From assembly GCA_001579985.1 (NCBI GenBank), contig LRSR01002210.1, forward strand, positions 1-20,415: a stretch of 20,415 bases of DNA, written 5' to 3'. The position numbers were made by a program, and so were the translations under genes. Under the pieces are notes generated by a model that was not told the origin of the DNA, did not search any database, and saw nothing but the letters and a program-made list of their open reading frames with translations. The stretch comes from Hypsibius dujardini (lineage: Eukaryota; Tardigrada; Eutardigrada; Parachela; Hypsibiidae). Shown here in pieces: positions 1-9,999 of the stretch; positions within the stretch are counted from its first letter, which is position 1; each line of letters opens with the position of its first letter.

Positions 1-204
1 TGTGCGACCGGTTGGAGTAGGAGCCTGATGGGCGACTGTCCGCTTTAAACGGGCTGCCGTGTGCAGATTAATGGAACCGGAACGGGGGAGAGAAGAGAAG
101 CGGGCACACGCATCTTCATATCAATAAAGCGCTTGAACTTAACCTCCGCCAACGTCGATTCCGTCGGTCATCCTCTCTCTGCATATCTAATTATAGTCTG
201 GAAA
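1..204. other. Possible 5' leader of the C/EBP gene
   Basis: No gene is recognised here. The stretch leads without an obvious boundary into a strong ATG context at 205-210, followed by a GTGAGT donor, so it may be 5' UTR of the C/EBP gene. No TATA box or initiator was convincing. Confidence 0.2.
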
Positions 205-210
205 ATGGAG
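205..210 (+). CDS. Candidate two-codon first coding exon (Met-Glu) of the C/EBP gene
   Basis: ATGGAG at 205-210 has a favourable start context (A at -3, G at +4). It is followed directly by GTGAGT at 211-216, a consensus 5' splice site. Splicing after GAG is phase 0. The first well-supported C/EBP exon starts at 5146 after a CCCTTTCCAG acceptor and is also phase 0, giving ME-VNVR as the N terminus. This would make a first intron of about 4.9 kb. A rival is ATG at 4823-4825 followed by GTATGT, also phase 0. Unspliced initiation at ATG 5113 is a third possibility. The choice is inferred from splice signals only. Confidence 0.35.
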
Positions 211-401
211 GTGAGTGGCGGGAGTGTGATTGATAGTGCAGTGGGGGAATATTTTAACGACCGTCTAGCGACGATCAACAGGAGACGTGCTGCCACGTCG
301 TCTTTCCGTAAAATGAAATTGTCGCGGTCAATTTGGTGGGATAGCAAGTGTGAGAAAATCAAAACGCGATGGATGGACGGGACGGAAACGCAAGTGCTGT
401 T

Positions 402-428
402 TGCCTGTCTGCCTGTCTGCCTGTCTGT
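402..428. repeat. Short CTGT/CTGC tetranucleotide repeat
   Basis: Alternating TGCC/TGTC tetranucleotides are seen directly. This is a small relative of the large array at 2972-3300. Confidence 0.7.
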
Positions 429-1165
429 GCTTCCAGCGCAATTCAACTGGTGCGCGGTGCAGGCGCAGTTAAATCTGCGTGTGCGATACGCAACGCGCAG
501 TGCACCGGTATGTCTTCATTTCATTTATTCTCGCAATATCCACAAAAATAATAAATCAAAGAAGTGAAAACGAAAGCATATTTATTTTAGGGTTTGTTAA
601 ATTTATTAAACTATAATTGATTTATAATCATTAGTTTTACGGTAACTGTAAATTAAAATGATTATTACTGTTAAGCTCTAAACAAATATTTTTTTAGGTG
701 AAGCAGATTAAATTTTATATAAATTAATTAATTTTTGAATAAAAAATGTTTTATTACATTATTTTGCTGAAAGTCTGATGATATATTGTATATGTATAAA
801 GTACATTTTTTATAAAGCTCCTAATTTTCTAAACTTTCTAATCTCTAAGTAATTTTTTATTGGGTGAATCAATGATTTTATATAAAGGAAAATATTTTAG
901 AATGAAACATGTGACTTTTACAGCGTGCTGTCAATAGTGAAAAAATGTTATATAAAACAAGATTTATACCCCGAGTATTTCCCATCCCAAACTGATAAGA
1001 ATCTCCTGCCACAGCTGCTGATAAAATCTCGGGCGCATTTTGCATATGGCCCGATGTACGGTGCAAAGTACACGCACACGCAGCGCTGGGTGCGCTACAT
1101 GTGCTCGCGCTGCTGCTGCTGAGGAAAACCAACGGAAGTGTAAGACCAGCCCGCCAAAATCCGCC

Positions 1166-1232
1166 TCCCCTACCACACACACCCCACACACACCACACGC
1201 CCACACACACAAGCACGCTCGCACACACCGAT
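1166..1232. repeat. Imperfect CA-rich simple repeat
   Basis: The stretch is composed of ACACAC runs interrupted by CCC, GC and AAG. It produces long proline/threonine/histidine frames that are not genes. Confidence 0.75.
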
Positions 1233-1511
1233 CACGTGGACGCCGCGCGGGTTCGCCTCGCCCGGCCGTTGTCTCTCTCCTTGGCACCCTACATCTTTTC
1301 GTTCAAACGCGACACTCTCCTCTACGAAGTTGGACTTTTTGCACGCGTCACGGCAACGCGTAGAATTTATACAGTTCCAGTCGGTCGCGAATCGCGATGA
1401 CAGGTCTGCTCGTTAGCCCGACGCATTTCCTTTAAATCCAGGGCCGAGCACACTGCGGAGAAGAAACCAAAAGCGTAGAAACTGCGCGTTTCTGTCTGTC
1501 TCCCGCTTTTA

Positions 1512-1516
<5 letters not shown>

Positions 1517-1548
<32 letters not shown>
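1517..1548. repeat. (AC)n dinucleotide microsatellite
   Basis: A perfect run of about 16 AC units is seen directly, followed by AGTCGCTCTCTC. Confidence 0.9.
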
Positions 1549-1549
<1 letters not shown>

Positions 1550-1620
1550 CGCTCTCTCACTCGAACTGCCGCGAAATTCCTCGACGTTTTTTCCGTAATT
1601 AATGAGCGTGCGCGGCGCTG

Positions 1621-1700
1621 CCTGTGTGTGCTGTCTGTTTCCCTGTCTGTGTGCTGTCTGTCTCCCTGTCTGTGTCTGTCTGTCTGTCTGTGCGTGCGCG
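1621..1700. repeat. TGTC/TGTG-rich imperfect repeat
   Basis: Repeated CTGTCTGT, CCCTGTCTGTG and GTGCTGTC blocks give cysteine/leucine/serine/valine frames that are not credible proteins. Confidence 0.75.
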
Positions 1701-1865
1701 GTGCTGCTGCCTGCCTGCGCGTAGAGGTCCGCGTGCTGCAAAGAGCTCTGATAAAATCTTTTTATCTCTGCGTTTGGGGAAAAACCCGCTTCCTCACTGT
1801 GCGTGGTCCTTCGAGAAGTTCTTGGCGCAGGCACCTGGTTTTCCGACGCCTGACTTCCGTCGAGT

Positions 1866-1950
1866 GAGCGAGACAGACATGCAGAGCGAGAGAGAAAGAG
1901 ACTGAGGCAGGCAGACAGACAGAAAGAGAGACAGACCGGCAAGGAGAGGG
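1866..1950. repeat. GA/CAGA-rich imperfect repeat
   Basis: The stretch is made of GAGAGA, CAGACAGA and GAGACAGA blocks. It carries the same CAGA motif as other arrays in this window, here with the purine-rich strand on top. Confidence 0.7.
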
Positions 1951-2971
1951 CGCCGTGTGCGAGCACGGTAGAGGCGTAGGGGAACTTCCCCCTCCCTTGC
2001 TCATTCAAACTTGAACACAGGGAAAACGCCCAATGCAAACCAGTGCGCTCATCGTTAAATGGCGGACCTTCATATTTCTATCGATTTGCTCTCAAATTTC
2101 CCTTTACAATTTAATCAACTTTCATTGCTATAATCCCCCAGACGCGATGGTCTACATACCAGGTCAGATCAGTCAGTGCCGGTAAACGGGTCAGGCGTGT
2201 TTAAAAACGGAAATCTTGATTACAGTTTACCCCGGTCGACGGAAATAACCGACACACACAAACAGACAGACACAGGCGAACAAGACAAATCAATGAAGCG
2301 CCTGTTTTTTAAAATAGATTTCAGCCCCGCTGCAGCCTGTATATGTGCGTGTGTATGTGTTTGTTGTTTCCCGCCGGCTTGATTATTTCTATCGCATGTA
2401 AAATGAAAATTGCTGCGGCACAGGCAGATAGACAGGCAAATGAAGATGATGCGGTTGCATTAGGCACAGTCCCACGTCTCGGTTCTGCGGCCAATCACCG
2501 CGCAGCAGCAGGCATTTACGGCCATGCCACGCCCAGCTAGACAGTCTCTCTGCGTGGCCCTCTGCCTCTCTCTCACTCATTCAATCGGCCACTTGAGTGC
2601 ACTGGCGCAACGCGCAGGAACGTTTTTAACTCTCGCTGCCGTACACTCGCACACCCAGTCTTCTTCAAACCGTCGGTGCCGGTATTTTGATTTCTATTTC
2701 TTCCCTCGAAAGTTGTGTTGGTAGTCACCATAAATTCCCGCATCTCTTTCACGTACACAACTACACACATCATCGCACACAACAATACATTTTTCATAAA
2801 TGATGCTCTTGGAATGCGGTAATCTGTTGTCTACAATTACTACTTCCGCTACCACTGTTGCTGCTGATTCTTGGATTAACAATTCGCCGGCTTCGTCTGG
2901 AAATATTCCGTCTCATTTCGCCACTTGTAGCGCCTCATTATGTCGGTGAGTTCGGTACTAGACACAACACG

Positions 2972-3179
2972 GTCTGCCTGTCTACCTGCCTGCCTGCCTG
3001 CCTGTCTGCCTGTCTGTCTGTCTGTTTGTCTGTCTGTTTGTCTGCCTGTTTGTCTGCCTGTCTGCCTGTCTGGCTGTCTGTCTGTCTGGCTGTCTGTCTG
3101 GCTGGCTGGCTGTCTGTCTGTCTGTCTGCCTGTCTGCCTGTCTGCCTGTCTGTCTGTTTATCTGCTGCTTGTCTGCTGC

Positions 3180-3212
<33 letters not shown>

Positions 3213-3303
3213 GCCTGTCTGTCTCTCTGTCTGTCTCTCTGTCTGTCTGCCATCTGTTTGTTGTCTGTCTTTCTGTTGCCTTTCAATCCGTTTCTGTCTG
3301 CAT
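2972..3303. repeat. Large CTGT/CTGC/CTGG tetranucleotide array
   Basis: About 330 bp are almost entirely TCTG-type tetranucleotides, with CTGC, CTGG and CTGTTTG variants interspersed. The unit is four bases, so several frames are open together and encode the same cysteine-leucine-serine-valine pattern. That is why two long ORFs overlap here. It lies in the putative first intron of the C/EBP gene. I treat it as a microsatellite, not a protein. Confidence 0.9.
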
Positions 3304-3559
3304 GTCTAGCGCTGTCAGAGCTGTCTACCTAAAATTTTGTGCACATCCTTAGGTGCACATATGTTCCTGTCTCCCTGTGCGCATTTGTGTGGGGGTATAC
3401 GTGCGTAGTATGTGTAGAGTGTAAACTTTGGAAAAAAGGTCGTTCCCATTGATTGACGTAGTCTGCAATCGATTTCTTGTGAGACGACGATTGCACTTGC
3501 GGTCTGCTGCGGCGTCGGCAGTAGATCAGCGGGCGTAGCCGGCGTTACGTGAACGCACA

Positions 3560-3602
3560 GATAGACAGACAGACAGACATCATAGCGAGAGAGAGAGAGG
3601 CA
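3560..3602. repeat. CAGA then GA microsatellite
   Basis: ATAGACAGACAGACAGACAT is followed by a GAGAGAGAGAGAG run. Confidence 0.75.
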
Positions 3603-3897
3603 GAGATGAGATCAGAATTGTGTCGTGTATTGATTCAGGCGTGAGTCGTCTGTGTGACTGACTCTGCCGAGAAGAATTTTTATTTCCCTTTCCTTTTGAT
3701 TTGGAGCCAAAAAATGCTGACGATGGTCAGAAAATGTTTTCCCCTCACCTTACTTGAAGCGCCTGGAGCGTCGAAATGTGAGCGACCCGGTACCCTTCAA
3801 ATGAACGTGGACTCTTTTTCTCACTTGTGCATGTGTGTGTGTGTTGTTTAATTTTCATCTATGCAGACATTTTTAAGTGGAATGTCGAATGCATACA

Positions 3898-3944
3898 CTG
3901 TCAGACAGACAGACAGGCAGGACAGACACAGACACAGGCAGGAG
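3898..3944. repeat. CAGA/CAGG repeat
   Basis: A short imperfect array of CAGACAGA, CAGGCAGGA and CAGACACAGG units. Confidence 0.7.
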
Positions 3945-4080
3945 GGAAAATCGCGGTATGGATGTCAAGTGCATGGCCCTGCAACCTGGCAACGAGCCGG
4001 TCGACTGCGCACTGTCGGGTGGGCGGGTTGACGCAGCCGAGCCGACCCGGATGTGCGCGTGTGCACGAACCGACGGCACA

Positions 4081-4117
4081 TGTGCATTGCGCACCCCATA
4101 TGGTGTGCAATGCGCAC
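4081..4117. promoter_or_regulatory. Paired GTGCAWTGCGCAC direct repeat around an ATG-centred palindrome
   Basis: Two 14-bp near-identical direct repeats, TGTGCATTGCGCAC at 4081-4094 and TGTGCAATGCGCAC at 4104-4117, flank CCCATATGG. The middle forms an inverted repeat centred between 4099 and 4100, with the stem GCACCCCAT/ATGGTGTGC. ATTGCGCAC matches eight of ten positions of the palindromic C/EBP site ATTGCGCAAT. A regulatory role is inference. Confidence 0.3.
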
Positions 4118-4484
4118 TTGTTAGCTGTGTGTCATTTCTTTGCGTGATTTCATCATCACTTCCGTTCCTCAGGCGAGTGTTTTGCGGTTTCCTTTACGAG
4201 TTGAGTCTTGATTGTGTCTTGCAACAAATCAAATTTTATTTGCTAAACAAAAGTTTGTTCGGACATTATCGGTAAGTCTTTGTGAGATTGGGTATGCGCG
4301 TCGTAGTCAGCTGATTGATAGTTTCATATTTTTTTAATACCCGATTGATGCAACATTGTTGGAGATAACAAAAATTAAGGGGTAGTTTTCGAACTTTGGT
4401 GTCGAAGAAAAGGAGTTTGTTTGTTCAGGAATTGTTGTTTTAGTATTTTATGCTGTTTTTGTTGTGGTTACGCGCGCTATGCAC

Positions 4485-4493
4485 ATTGCGCAC
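4485..4493. promoter_or_regulatory. Second ATTGCGCAC motif (C/EBP-site-like)
   Basis: This is the same nine bases as at 4086-4094, inside a GCGCA-rich patch about 650 bp upstream of the first well-supported C/EBP coding exon. Possible autoregulatory binding is inference from the known C/EBP consensus. Confidence 0.25.
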
Positions 4494-5145
4494 GCACGCA
4501 GAAATGCGCATAGCTACGCGCACTAGCCGTGATCTTGCAGCCATTCGCTGATTGACTGATTGACTAGACAGGGGCGGGCTTATGACGGAATGAATCACCT
4601 CGAATCACCCCAGCCAACGCCCTAGACCTTTTTCTCCGTCTAGACTCAGCGACATCTTACTTTTCCCCCATTCTTTCCCATCAGCCTAGTTTCCTATAAC
4701 AATTTGTTTTGTCTTTCATGCTTAAGTTTAATGCACTGGAATCTTCTTTTAAAATCTTCCGGGTCTTTTACTGCTGTTCAATGGTAAATTTTGCACTGCT
4801 CTATAATCTCCACGTAAAGAAAATGGTATGTTTTAAAAAAAATTCATTTCTTTAATTAGTTTGATTAATAGCCTGTGACAGAATTAATTACATATTTTTG
4901 GAAACAAAATTGTGAAGTAGGTGTGGGGAGTGCAGCGGCTTGAAACGAGCCGGTTATTTCCTCGTCTCGTTTCACGTGGTTTAGTGTAGAACAGCCTGAA
5001 CCGCGCATGTGTTGTTGCTGTCTCGTTCCACGCCGCCGACCTCGTTGGTTATGTATTTCAGTCTTCCACATCCGCCATCTTTGTTCCGCTCGGAATTTCG
5101 CCCCCTTTCTCGATGTGTGAATCTGACGCAACTTTCCCTTTCCAG

Positions 5146-7403
5146 GTGAACGTGCGCAACCATTTCGCCGGCCAACACATTGGAGACCCCTTTCTCGGGA
5201 CGGGTAAGAGTGAACCATTCTCGGAGGACCGTTACTCTCCATTCAGTCCGCAGTCATCATCGAGCAATTGGGGATCGCCGCCGCCGGCCCTGCACTCGTA
5301 CCCGTCGCACGCGTCGGATCAGTACTGTCCGAGCCTGTCTGTGCCCAACTCACCCGCCTGCTCGGTGGCGGAGAATCTCACCAGCTACTACGACAGCCAT
5401 CATCATCATCATCAACGGCAGCAGGACTTCGAGGAGTTCGCCTACATCAAGGACGAGGAGCCGTACGAGGATTTCTTCCTGAACGAGCCGTTTGGCCTGC
5501 CGCCGCTGTCCGCAGAGTCGGAGGTCTTCAGCCAGATCTACCCGTTGGAGCAGGATTCACCCGAAGGTGAGGGAATTGGCTTTTCGGTGGAAGATTGCAT
5601 GAAGCGTGCTTGGTTGATTGATTGATTGGTAACTTGAGGGAATTTTCACTGTGAAAAATGAAATTCTCGTTCCCTCCTCTGCGGATGTTTTATTCATTTT
5701 CGATCAACTTATTTTAATGGTTTCGTGAATTGCCTATCCGACTGTCAACTCATTGAGGAAACCGAAGCAGTGGAATAAGTTTTTTACTCGCAGTTTAACG
5801 TTTGGAATTGGTTGGTCTCGGTTGATTGATAACTTGAGTGAACTGTGCCTTTGAGTAGAACACCCATTGAGGAGGAAAGGAGAAAATTTTCACATTTTCC
5901 GTCGACTTCTATGCTTCGGCGAAATGCCTATCAAGTCGTCGGGCCAACCAAAGCAGTTGGAAGAAGCTGTTTCGCAATTAAACGTTTGCCATGAATTGGT
6001 CTTAGTTGATTGATTGAATTGAAGCACTTGCATTTGATTATGTAATTTTCCCAACAGAACTGCAGTTTCTGTTCGAAATCGATGCAGTTTTTTAGTCAGT
6101 TTTTAGTTGTATCTTTCTCTTCAACTTTTCCCGTCAACGTTGTAGAAGTTCTGGCCTGTGACGGAATTTTTCCTCGGAAGATTTGCTAAGTTGATTAAAT
6201 TTTATCTGATTATTGATTGATTGGTTGATTGATTTGCTCGGTTACTGTTCGGTATTTTTTCCCCTCTAGGAGCCCCACAATTTCAGACTGACATTGAGAA
6301 GTGTGACTTGAAAATGCAAAAGTACGAACGATAAGAGTTCTTGATGTCTTTCCGCAGGTTCGGGCTTTTTGGAAGAGCGCTACCAGGATTTTATGCAAAT
6401 TTTCGACAGCGAGACCTCTCCTCTCTCCTCCTCGCCTATTAGCTACTCCGCCTTTGCCCAGATAATGGATGAATTGGCGGCCGGATCAGCCGGCGGTGAG
6501 TCCACCGAGGAAATGTCCATGTCGACGACGCCGGCCGGCTCCATCGCTTCGGAGAGTCTTCCCCAACGCTCATCTGCCCGCTCCCGTGCCAAGAAGTCCT
6601 CCGCCGCCGCCGCAAAAAAGTCCCCGTCCACGCCGGCGGTCCTCCAAACGAACGGGAAGAAGAAGGGCCGGCCTGCGACGACCGACTTTTCCGGGATGTG
6701 TGCGAAGCTGAACCAGTTCAGTGCGGGCAACGGACTCCCGACGATGCTAGAGACGCCTTCTACATCGAGGAGGCCGTCTGTCACAGCGTCCGTCAGCGCG
6801 TCCATGTCCACGTCGGACGAGGACTCAGTCGCAGCGGGATCGCACCAGAAACAGAGTAAGCGATCGTCAAAATCTGTTTCTTCCCCTGAGGGTAAGCATA
6901 TCGTGTTGCTTAGTGATGTTGTTTTCTTTTGAGAGTTTTGATTGATTGATTGATTGATACGTTCTTTGATTGTTGGTTGTCTAATTTGGACTTTTTGGTT
7001 TTACCATTTCTCGCGCGTTGTTTCTTGTTTTGCTGTTGGGTTTTCTGTAAACGGACATGATGAAAGAGGAAAAAGGCACTTAGGAATGTGCGAAAGTGTT
7101 GGGAAGGAAGGAACATTTTGGGACGTAACTGATGATTGTGCGTCTTCTCTTGCAGCTTACACCCGGAGGAGGGAGAAGAACAACATTGCGGTGCGGAAGA
7201 GCCGTGAGAAGAAGCGGCAGGAGATCAAAAAGTTTGCCGACGAGCACGTTAAGCTGAAACGCGAGGTGGACCACATTAGGGCGCAGAACGAGCGGCTAAA
7301 GCAGCTCGTCACCGTCGTAGAGGACGGCATCGTGGGGGAGAAGTCACGCGCCGAACTGGAGGCCCTCATTAAGACTGCCAAGAAGCAGCTGCATTGGTGC
7401 TGA
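5146..7403 (+). CDS. C/EBP-family bZIP transcription factor, three main coding exons
   Basis: The exons are 5146-5566, 6358-6891 and 7156-7403, ending in TGA. Junctions are GAAG|GTGAGG..CCGCAG|GTTC and GAGG|GTAAGC..TTGCAG|CTTA, both phase 1. With a Met-Glu first exon the protein is 402 residues. The last 81 residues are a C/EBP bZIP. The basic region NNIAVRKSREKKR (about 329-341) carries the N-xx-AV-xx-SR DNA-contact signature. The zipper has hydrophobic heptad positions L, I, L, V that align with C/EBP leucines. The N-terminal half is acidic and rich in Ser/Pro, with five histidines, and has IKDEEP near residue 103, a psi-K-x-E sumoylation-type motif as found in C/EBP regulatory domains. A Ser/Ala/Lys-rich linker follows. 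It should act in the nucleus as a dimer on ATTGCGCAAT-like sites. The bZIP assignment is firm. The N terminus and which family member it matches are uncertain. Confidence 0.85.
5567..6357 (+). other. C/EBP intron with degenerate tandem duplication and GATT repeats
   Basis: The intron has a GTGAGG donor and TTTCCGCAG acceptor. Two diverged units of roughly 190-210 bp begin near 5611 and 5819. Both open with a TTGATTGATT-type run and share blocks such as TGCCTATC, the AACC-AAGCAG region and TTAACGTTTG. GATTGATT runs recur at about 5613, 5821, 6004 and 6208. No coding sequence is apparent. Confidence 0.55.
6892..7155 (+). other. C/EBP last intron
   Basis: The intron runs from GTAAGC to TCTCTTGCAG and contains five GATT units near 6938-6957. 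Reading through the donor adds 13 codons and then a stop before the bZIP, so an unspliced transcript would encode a factor without a DNA-binding domain. Confidence 0.6.
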
Positions 7404-8040
7404 GGCAGTTGGACAAACCCGAAACACACACACAACCACACCCGTCCTTTCCCCCCTGGTTTCAGGGACGTCTTCTGGAATGGAATGACTGACTGACTGA
7501 AGGTGGCGCCACATGTGTCCGTGGAACGCGATAACCAAAGTTTTAGAGAGATGCGAAAGGGATTTATTTTTTATTATTCTTATCGGTTATGTTATTCTCT
7601 CTTTCTCTCGCTCCTTTCTGTTGAACTCTGGATGTGTGTTCGAGGAGAGATATCCTCAGCGCGTCGAGGACGCCTTACTCTTCGCTTTTGTTGGCCGCCT
7701 CGTCTGTTGGTTGTGTTTTCGGGGGGGGGGCATCTTCTTTTCTGGTGTTTTTTCTCTTAGTTACAATTCGCAAGTTGGTGTGTTAGTTGGGTTAGTTTGG
7801 GTTTCTCTCTATCTCGCATTGCGGCCTTCTTTTTTTGTTCCGAGACGGGGGATATATATGTTTCTTAAGGGTAATTTGGTTTTGGTGTGTGAGGTGCGGG
7901 GTGTGGCTGAATTGCGGAAAGTGAGCCGGACTCGGTCTTTCTTCTCCCCTTTTTGGTTATTCACACGCACACACAAACACCGCTGTTATCACTTACTTTG
8001 TTAATTTCTTCTATAAATAAACCAACCATATCGCGTGTGT
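7404..8040 (+). other. 3' UTR of the C/EBP gene
   Basis: This non-coding stretch follows the TGA stop. It starts GC-rich, then becomes T-rich, and includes a GACT triplet run (7487-7499) and a ten-G run (7721-7730). It ends at a poly(A) signal with a GT-rich downstream element. No independent gene is seen. Confidence 0.55.
8016..8021 (+). terminator. Polyadenylation signal AATAAA for the C/EBP gene
   Basis: AATAAA lies about 610 bp after the stop codon. GTGTGTGTGTC at about 8035-8045 fits a GU-rich downstream element. Confidence 0.6.
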
Positions 8041-8045
8041 GTGTC

Positions 8046-8780
8046 TGAATGGGAAGTCGATATCGGCAGGCAGACAAGCAAGCGGAACGGGTGGACAGAC
8101 TAGTGGACAAACTAGCTGCAGGGTGGTGTGACTGGACTTTCGGGCAGGGAAGCTTGAAGGTCCACGGACAGACAGTTAGATGAATGTCTAGAGGTTATTT
8201 GACTGGACTTTCAGACATGGACATGACTGGATTGGATTGAAAGACAGGCATGTCTAAAGCACTGCCCAGGACACAATGACGAACGGACAGACATGACGTA
8301 GAGGAGAGAAAGGGTCAGAGAAACGCAGAATTATTTGAAGGCAAAGGCAGACCAGCAGCACCAGGAAACACTGTAGACAGATAGGGAGTTCAAAGGCAGA
8401 GATAACTGGTCGGACATGTCTGAGACAAATTCACGGAGCAACTAACAAAATGATACAGGCAGATAGACATACAGTCCTGCAGATAGACGTGCAGAATGCA
8501 ATGCAGACTGATAAACGGGCACACAGGCAGATCTGTCTGTCTAGACTGATCATACAGAATATGCAGACAGTCACACAGAAAGAAAACCGGTCAAGACAGA
8601 CAAATAGGTAGGCAAATACACAGACAGACAAACTGACAGGCAGGCAGGTAGATAGACACGGCTGACTTGGCCAATCCTTCACATCTCAGGTCATGAACAC
8701 GGTAAATGAGATGGGAAGTCTCCCCTGGACAAGACACTTGAAAACCAGACATTCAGACAAACTGAGATAGATAGGCAAAG
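8046..8780. repeat. Degenerate GACA/CAGA-rich spacer
   Basis: CAGACA, GGACAGAC and CAGGCAG motifs are scattered throughout but rarely in register. It looks like an old, mutated CAGA tandem array. No credible coding frame was found on either strand. A minus-strand frame near 8431-8682 is just repeat translation. Confidence 0.55.
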
Positions 8781-9400
8781 AGTGTCGCGGCGTCGTTTGT
8801 GGACCCATCCTCCCGTGCGGCGCGTTTAGCGGCGATCTGGAATGGCCATTAAAAAGTTTCTAGTGTTTACTGAACGATGACCAACCACTACACGCAATAC
8901 AGTCACATGTGGCGGTGGTACAGCTATAGGTAGGCATACACGATCAGACATTGGATACTCTTCCGATCTCCCATAGACGATCATTACCCTCGAGGGAACT
9001 TTGGAGATTTAGCGATTACGGGCGGATCACTCTCGAGTGGTTGTAAGCAGCTTCTTATCCTCCCACCACACCGTGTATTTGTTTACCTTTGCGCCGGGCG
9101 ACGATGGGGATATCTGTTTTGTCTACGACTTCACGATTAGCCATGTCTGCATCACAGTCACAGTAGGGTCAGACAGGGTAGAATTCGTGTGACCACAATC
9201 TCCCCTGATTCTAGGGTGTTATGTTTCGTGGTCAAATTGTGCAAACAAGGAGTCTGTCACGGGGGGGGGGGGAAGGCGTGGCTTCCGCAGACAGTCAAAC
9301 CGCGGTTCTAAAGTCATCGGTCAGATCTGTAGAGCCGAACTTGTCAGCCGGTCGCGTAACTTACTCCGTACACTGGGAGCGTTCATCCGATCGTTTCGTT
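8781..9400. other. Intergenic, nothing recognised
   Basis: This mixed-composition sequence has no coding, tRNA or transposon signature I can support. It includes a 12-G homopolymer at 9261-9272. Confidence 0.4.
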
Positions 9401-9401
9401 G

Positions 9402-9575
9402 ACACAGACAGACAGAGAGACAGAGAGATACAGAGACAAACAGACAAGTAAGCAGACAGACAGACAGACAAGATTGATGCAGTCAAACAGGAGCCGGCCG
9501 GCAGAGACAAGCAAGACATTTAGATAAAAGACGGACATATATAGAGACACATGGACGCAGTCACACAGACATATA
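9402..9575. repeat. CAGA/GAGA imperfect repeat
   Basis: CAGACAGA, GAGACAGAGAGA and further CAGACAGACAGACA runs are interrupted by unique sequence. Confidence 0.65.
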
Positions 9576-9772
9576 GGGAACTCCGCTTTGTTTTCTAAAA
9601 TAATATGATGATTTTCAAAACTTTTTTCATCAGTCAGGCTCTGAAAGCTTTTTTTTGGCAGAATTTCGAAGTTGAGAAAACACAAGAAGACTCTATTGTC
9701 CCTGATTACAACTGTAAAAGCTTTCAGTTTTGGGAAAAGGTTCAATTTAAAGAATTTTCGCACTGCCCCACT

Positions 9773-9957
9773 CAAAATTCAGTTTGAAATCGATTGGCAA
9801 CAGAATCATTTTTGGAGATCAGGGGGCTGAGTTCTGGGCCATCTTGAAGCCTGAATGAAAACGTTCCGACACATTTTCCAGAAATGACGCCTAGCTCGTC
9901 CCCCTGGCTTCAAAAAATGTTCTGCTAGTGCCAACCAATTTCAAACTGAATTCTGAG
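9773..9957. repeat. Long imperfect inverted repeat (hairpin) with short central loop
   Basis: The left arm from about 9773 contains AATTCAGTTTGAAAT, then TTGGCA, AGAA-CATTTTT and AGGGGG. The right arm down to about 9957 contains the reverse complements CCCCCT, AAAAATGTTCT, TGCCAACC and ATTTCAAACTGAATT in mirror order. Each arm is about 70-85 bases and separated by a loop near 9850-9885. A smaller inverted pair, CTGAAAGCTTTT and AAAAGCTTTCAG, lies just upstream at 9641-9652 and 9715-9726. It may be a fold-back MITE or a hairpin transcript. No flanking target duplication was found. Confidence 0.6.
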
Positions 9958-9999
9958 AGGGCTGCAGCCATTGCATTCGAGTTCTGAAAATCACCCCAA

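Larger units (their letters stand above)
211..5145 (+). other. Probable long first intron of the C/EBP gene, repeat-rich
   Basis: Between the GTGAGT at 211 and the CCCTTTCCAG acceptor ending at 5145 I see no conserved coding sequence. The longest open frames are low-complexity translations of CTGT or CA repeats. Bases about 560-960 are strongly AT-rich. The stretch also has microsatellites (listed separately) and GCGCA-rich patches near 4050-4120 and 4470-4530. Whether it is all intron depends on the first exon choice. Confidence 0.35.

Noticed and set aside
61-567. 168-codon plus-strand ORF
   Set aside because: It starts at GTG, contains a strong donor at 211, and shows no conserved pattern. 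Only the ATG at 205 seems meaningful.
1367-2038. 223-codon minus-strand ORF
   Set aside because: It crosses the AC and TGTC repeats and has no domain-like pattern; composition explains its openness.
2858-3352. Two long overlapping Cys/Leu/Ser/Val-rich ORFs
   Set aside because: They are translations of a four-base repeat, which keeps several frames open together.
7503-8004. 163-codon plus-strand ORF after the C/EBP stop
   Set aside because: It lies in the T-rich 3' UTR, and its Phe/Leu/Val content follows base composition.
8958-8969. CTCTTCCGATCT, identical to the end of a common sequencing adapter
   Set aside because: Only 12 bases match exactly and the preceding bases differ. It is probably chance, though a read-level check for a misjoin would be simple.
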